Source: Haematobia irritans (lineage: Eukaryota > Arthropoda > Insecta > Diptera > Muscidae). Taken from it: a DNA stretch of 64,000 nt. The position numbers and the translations under genes are program-made. Under the pieces are notes generated by a model that was not told the origin of the DNA, ran no database searches, and worked only from the letters and a program-made list of their open reading frames with translations. Of the stretch, positions 61,835 through 64,000 are shown one piece after another; the stretch's first letter is position 1, and each line of letters begins with the position of its first letter. Location: the NCBI RefSeq assembly GCF_050003625.1, contig NC_134397.1:223510537-223574536 (forward strand), read 5' to 3'.

Positions 61835-61854
61835 AATTTTTTCCTTTTCGCTCT
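61835..61854 (+). repeat. Truncated-unit junction, second copy
   Basis: Same join as 59371-59390, 2464 bp downstream. Confidence 0.87.
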
Positions 61855-64000
61855 AGGACGCATAGTTTAGGAGATATGAGCAAAACAAGTTTTTCATATA
61901 AAAATTTCAATTTTTTCAGGATTTGGATGGAATTTTCGATTTTTTGGGGGTGGTCATGAATTAAGCTCCTTTTCGCTCTAGGACGCATAGTTTAGGAGAT
62001 ATGAGCAAAACAAGTTTTTTATAAAAAATTTTAAATTTTTTCAGGATTTGGATGGAATTTTCTATTTTTTTGTGGTGGTCATGAATTAAGCTCCTTTTCG
62101 CTGTAGGACGCATAGTTTAGGAGATATGAGCAAAACAAGTTTTTCATATAAAAATTTCATTTTTTCCAGGATTTGGATGGAATTTTCGATTTTTTGGTGG
62201 TGGTCATGAATTAAGCTCCTTTTCGCTCTAGGACGCATAGTTTAGGAGATATGAGCAAAACAAGTTTTTCATATAAAAATTTCAATTTTTTCAGGATTTG
62301 GATGGAATTTTCGATTTTTTGGGGGTGGTCATGAATTAAGCTCCTTTTCGCTGTAGGACGCATAGTTTAGGAGATATGAGCAAAACAAGTTTTTCATATA
62401 AAAATTTCAGTTTTTTCAGGATTTGGTTGGAATTTTCGATTTTTTGGGGGTGGTCATGAATTAAGCTCCTTTTCGCTCTAGGACGCATAGTTTAGGAGAT
62501 ATGAGCAAAACAAGTTTTTCATATAAAAATTTCAATTTTTTCAGGATTTGGTTGGAATTTTCGATTTTTTGGGGGTTGTCATGAATTAAGCTCCTTTTCG
62601 CTCTAGGACGCATAGTTTAGGAGATATGAGCAAAACAAGTTTTTCATATAAAAATTTCAATTTTTTCAGGATTTGGTTGGAATTTTCGATTTTTTGGGGG
62701 TGGTCATGAATTAAGCTCCTTTTCGCTCTAGGATGCATAGTTTAGGAGATATGAGCAAAACAAGTTTTTCATATAAAAATTTCAATTTTTTCAGGATTTG
62801 GATGGAATCTTCGATTTTTTGGGGGTGGTCATGAATTAAGCTCCTTTTCGCTCTAGGACGCATAGTTTAGGAGATATGAGCAAAACAAGTTTTTCATATA
62901 AAAATTTCAATTTTTTCAGGATTTGGTTGGAATTTTCGATTTTTTGGGGGTGGTCATGAATTAAGCTCCTTTTCGCTCTAGGACGCATAGTTTAGGAGAT
63001 ATGAGCAAAACAAGTTTTTCATATAAAAATTTCAATTTTTTCAGGATTTGGATGGAATTTTCGATTTTTTGGGGGTGGTCATGAATTAAGCTCCTTTTCG
63101 CTCTAGGACGCATAGTTTAGGAGATATGAGCAAAACAAGTTTTTCATATAAAAATTTCAATTTTTTCAGGATTTGGATGGAATTTTCGATTTTTTGGGGG
63201 TGGTCATGAATTAAGCTCCTTTTCGCTGTAGGACGCATAGTTTAGGAGATATGAGCAAAACAAGTTTTTTATATAAAAATTTCAATTTTTTCAGGATTTG
63301 GTTGGAATTTTCGATTTTTTGGGGGTGGTCATGAATTAAGCTCCTTTTCGCTCTAGGACGCATAGTTTAGGAGATATGAGCAAAACAAGTTTTTCATATC
63401 AAAATTTCAATTTTTTCAGGATTTGGATGGAATTTTCGATTTTTTGGGGGTGGCCATGAATTAAGCTCCTTTTCGCTGTAGGACGCATAGTTTAGGAGAT
63501 ATGAGCAAAACAAGTTTTTCATATAAAAATTTCAATTTTTTCAGGATTTGGATGGAATTTTCGATTTTTTGGGGGTGGTCATGAATTAAGCTCCTTTTCG
63601 CTCTAGGACGCATAGTTTAGGAGATATGAGCAAAACAAGTTTTTCATATAAAAATTTCAATTTTTTCAGGATTTGGATGGAATTTTCGATTTTTTGGGGG
63701 TGGTCATGAATTAAGCTACTTTTCGCTCTAGGACGCATAGTTTAGGAGATATGATCAAAACAAGTTTTTCATATAAAAATTTCATTTTTTTCAGGATTTG
63801 GATGGAATTTTCGATTTTTTGGGGGTGGTCATGAATTAAGCTCCTTTTCGCTCTAGGACGCATAGTTTAGGAGATATGAGCAAAACAAGTTTTTCATATA
63901 AAAATTTCAATTTTTTCAGGATTTGGATGGAATTTTCGATTTTTTGGGGGTGGTCATGAATTAAGCTCCTTTTCGCTCTAGGACGCATAGTTTAGGAGAT
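61846..64000 (+). repeat. Ordinary units to the right edge of the window
   Basis: Mainly type A and B units with one C-E pair near 62020-62270. The GCTACTTTTCGC and GATCAAAAC doublet recurs at 63715 and 63754 with the same 39-bp spacing as at 56912/56951 and 59501/59540, so a dispersed copy of that lineage lies here. The array continues past the window end at 64000, in mid-unit. Confidence 0.8.

Larger units (their letters stand above)
56891..61845 (+). repeat. About 2464-bp tandem duplication with later unit gains and losses
   Basis: The left copy (about 56.9-59.38 kb) is followed by the right copy (about 59.38-61.85 kb). Offsets shift by whole units along the block: 2589 at GCTACTTTTCGC and GATCAAAAC (56912/59501 and 56951/59540), 2464 at a type C unit (57211/59675), 2339 at GTTTAGGACCCATAG (57812/60151) and TTCAGAATTTGG, 2213 at GGACACATAG (59069/61282), and 2464 again at ATATACAAATTTC (59234/61698) and TTTTTTCCTTTTCGC (59373/61837). 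The block therefore duplicated once and then lost or gained single units or pairs. Confidence 0.85.
1..64000 (+). repeat. 125-bp satellite DNA array, whole window
   Basis: Every stretch of the window is the same 125-bp unit repeated head to tail in one orientation, with no inversion and no unrelated insertion. Anchors such as TCATGAATTAAGCTCC, TAGGACGCATAGTTTAGG and AGATATGAGCAAAACAAG recur every 125 bp with few changes. Spacing departs from 125 only by single-base indels in the T/A-rich left part or by the internal deletions and duplications listed separately. No coding gene, tRNA, rRNA, transposon end or telomeric motif is visible. Such long arrays are typical of eukaryotic centromeric or pericentromeric heterochromatin; that location is inferred, not shown. 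The family is not one I recognise. Stretches not given their own entry hold ordinary units only. Confidence 0.98.

Noticed and set aside
1..64000. CRISPR array
   Set aside because: Repeats are contiguous with no unique spacers; the alternating conserved and variable halves belong to one 125-bp unit, and the variable halves recur many times.
1..64000. Coding tandem repeat protein (for example a silk or surface antigen)
   Set aside because: The period is out of frame and stops occur in every frame within two units on both strands.
1..64000. rDNA spacer, telomere or subtelomere repeat
   Set aside because: No rRNA segment and no short telomere-type repeat is present, and the unit does not resemble any I know. 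Without flanks, a subtelomeric location cannot be excluded, but nothing supports it.
1..64000. Transposon-derived tandem array (for example from a Helitron or MITE)
   Set aside because: No terminal inverted repeats, target-site duplications or protein remnants are seen. The unit-boundary dyad is too short and imperfect to be a transposon end.
1..64000. Assembly artefact made of one collapsed or looped read
   Set aside because: Units carry many private and nested variants with consistent ordering, which a copying artefact would not create. The large near-identical blocks (4241, 2750, 2464 bp) still need long-read confirmation.

Overview
The window is one uninterrupted block of satellite DNA. 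A unit of 125 bp is repeated head to tail, always in the same orientation, from the first base to the last, giving roughly 510-515 copies. I see no gene, RNA gene, transposon, CRISPR array or unique-sequence interruption anywhere. A copy matching the consensus at every position I tracked lies at 7408-7532. I counted its composition by hand as A35 C15 G27 T48 (33.6% GC), with the + strand rich in G and T. The scale and uniformity suggest a eukaryotic centromeric, pericentromeric or other heterochromatic array resolved by long reads. The unit keeps its CpG sites, which argues against heavy germline CpG methylation and fits an invertebrate better than a vertebrate or a plant. I do not recognise the satellite family and cannot name the species.

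Layout. Positions 1-9520 form a more heterogeneous domain; its first 5.4 kb hold two classes of internally deleted unit (95/96 bp and 107 bp) that I did not see elsewhere. From about 9.5 kb the array is more homogeneous and is built from segmental duplications of whole groups of units: 954 bp (9.5-11.5 kb), 2750 bp (13.8-19.1 kb), 4241 bp (16.46-24.94 kb, overlapping and partly containing the previous one), a four-copy module marked by a 117-bp unit (19.8-27.3 kb), 1769/1269 bp (29.1-31.7 kb), 1153 bp (32.2-34.4 kb), 250 and 376 bp (34.8-36.7 kb), 2122 bp (37.6-40.4 kb), 2774/2399/646 bp (43.1-48.3 kb), 625 bp (53.3-54.6 kb) and about 2464 bp (56.9-61.85 kb). A cluster of broken unit junctions lies at 49.7-51.7 kb.

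Units fall into recognisable subtypes, called here A (ggatgg), B (ggttgg), C (a ttttttataaaaaa left part and a ttctattttttt right part), D (ttttccagg followed by cgcttttttggtgg), E (cattttttccagg) and F (ggccatg, usually with gacccat). Their order is not random: C with a cgctttagg end is typically followed by D, and C with cgctgtagg by E. C itself changes form between 25.4 and 28.4 kb. The array therefore appears to have grown by repeated unequal exchange or amplification of multi-unit blocks, with older material at the left.

Biologically notable properties of the unit are an imperfect dyad across each unit boundary, A/T tracts spaced at about one helical turn, a strongly conserved right half (unit positions about 65-125) against a variable left half, and uniform strand asymmetry. 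The only open frames longer than 60 codons are antisense frames through the repeat, created where a recurrent TAA is mutated or bypassed; I do not consider them genes.
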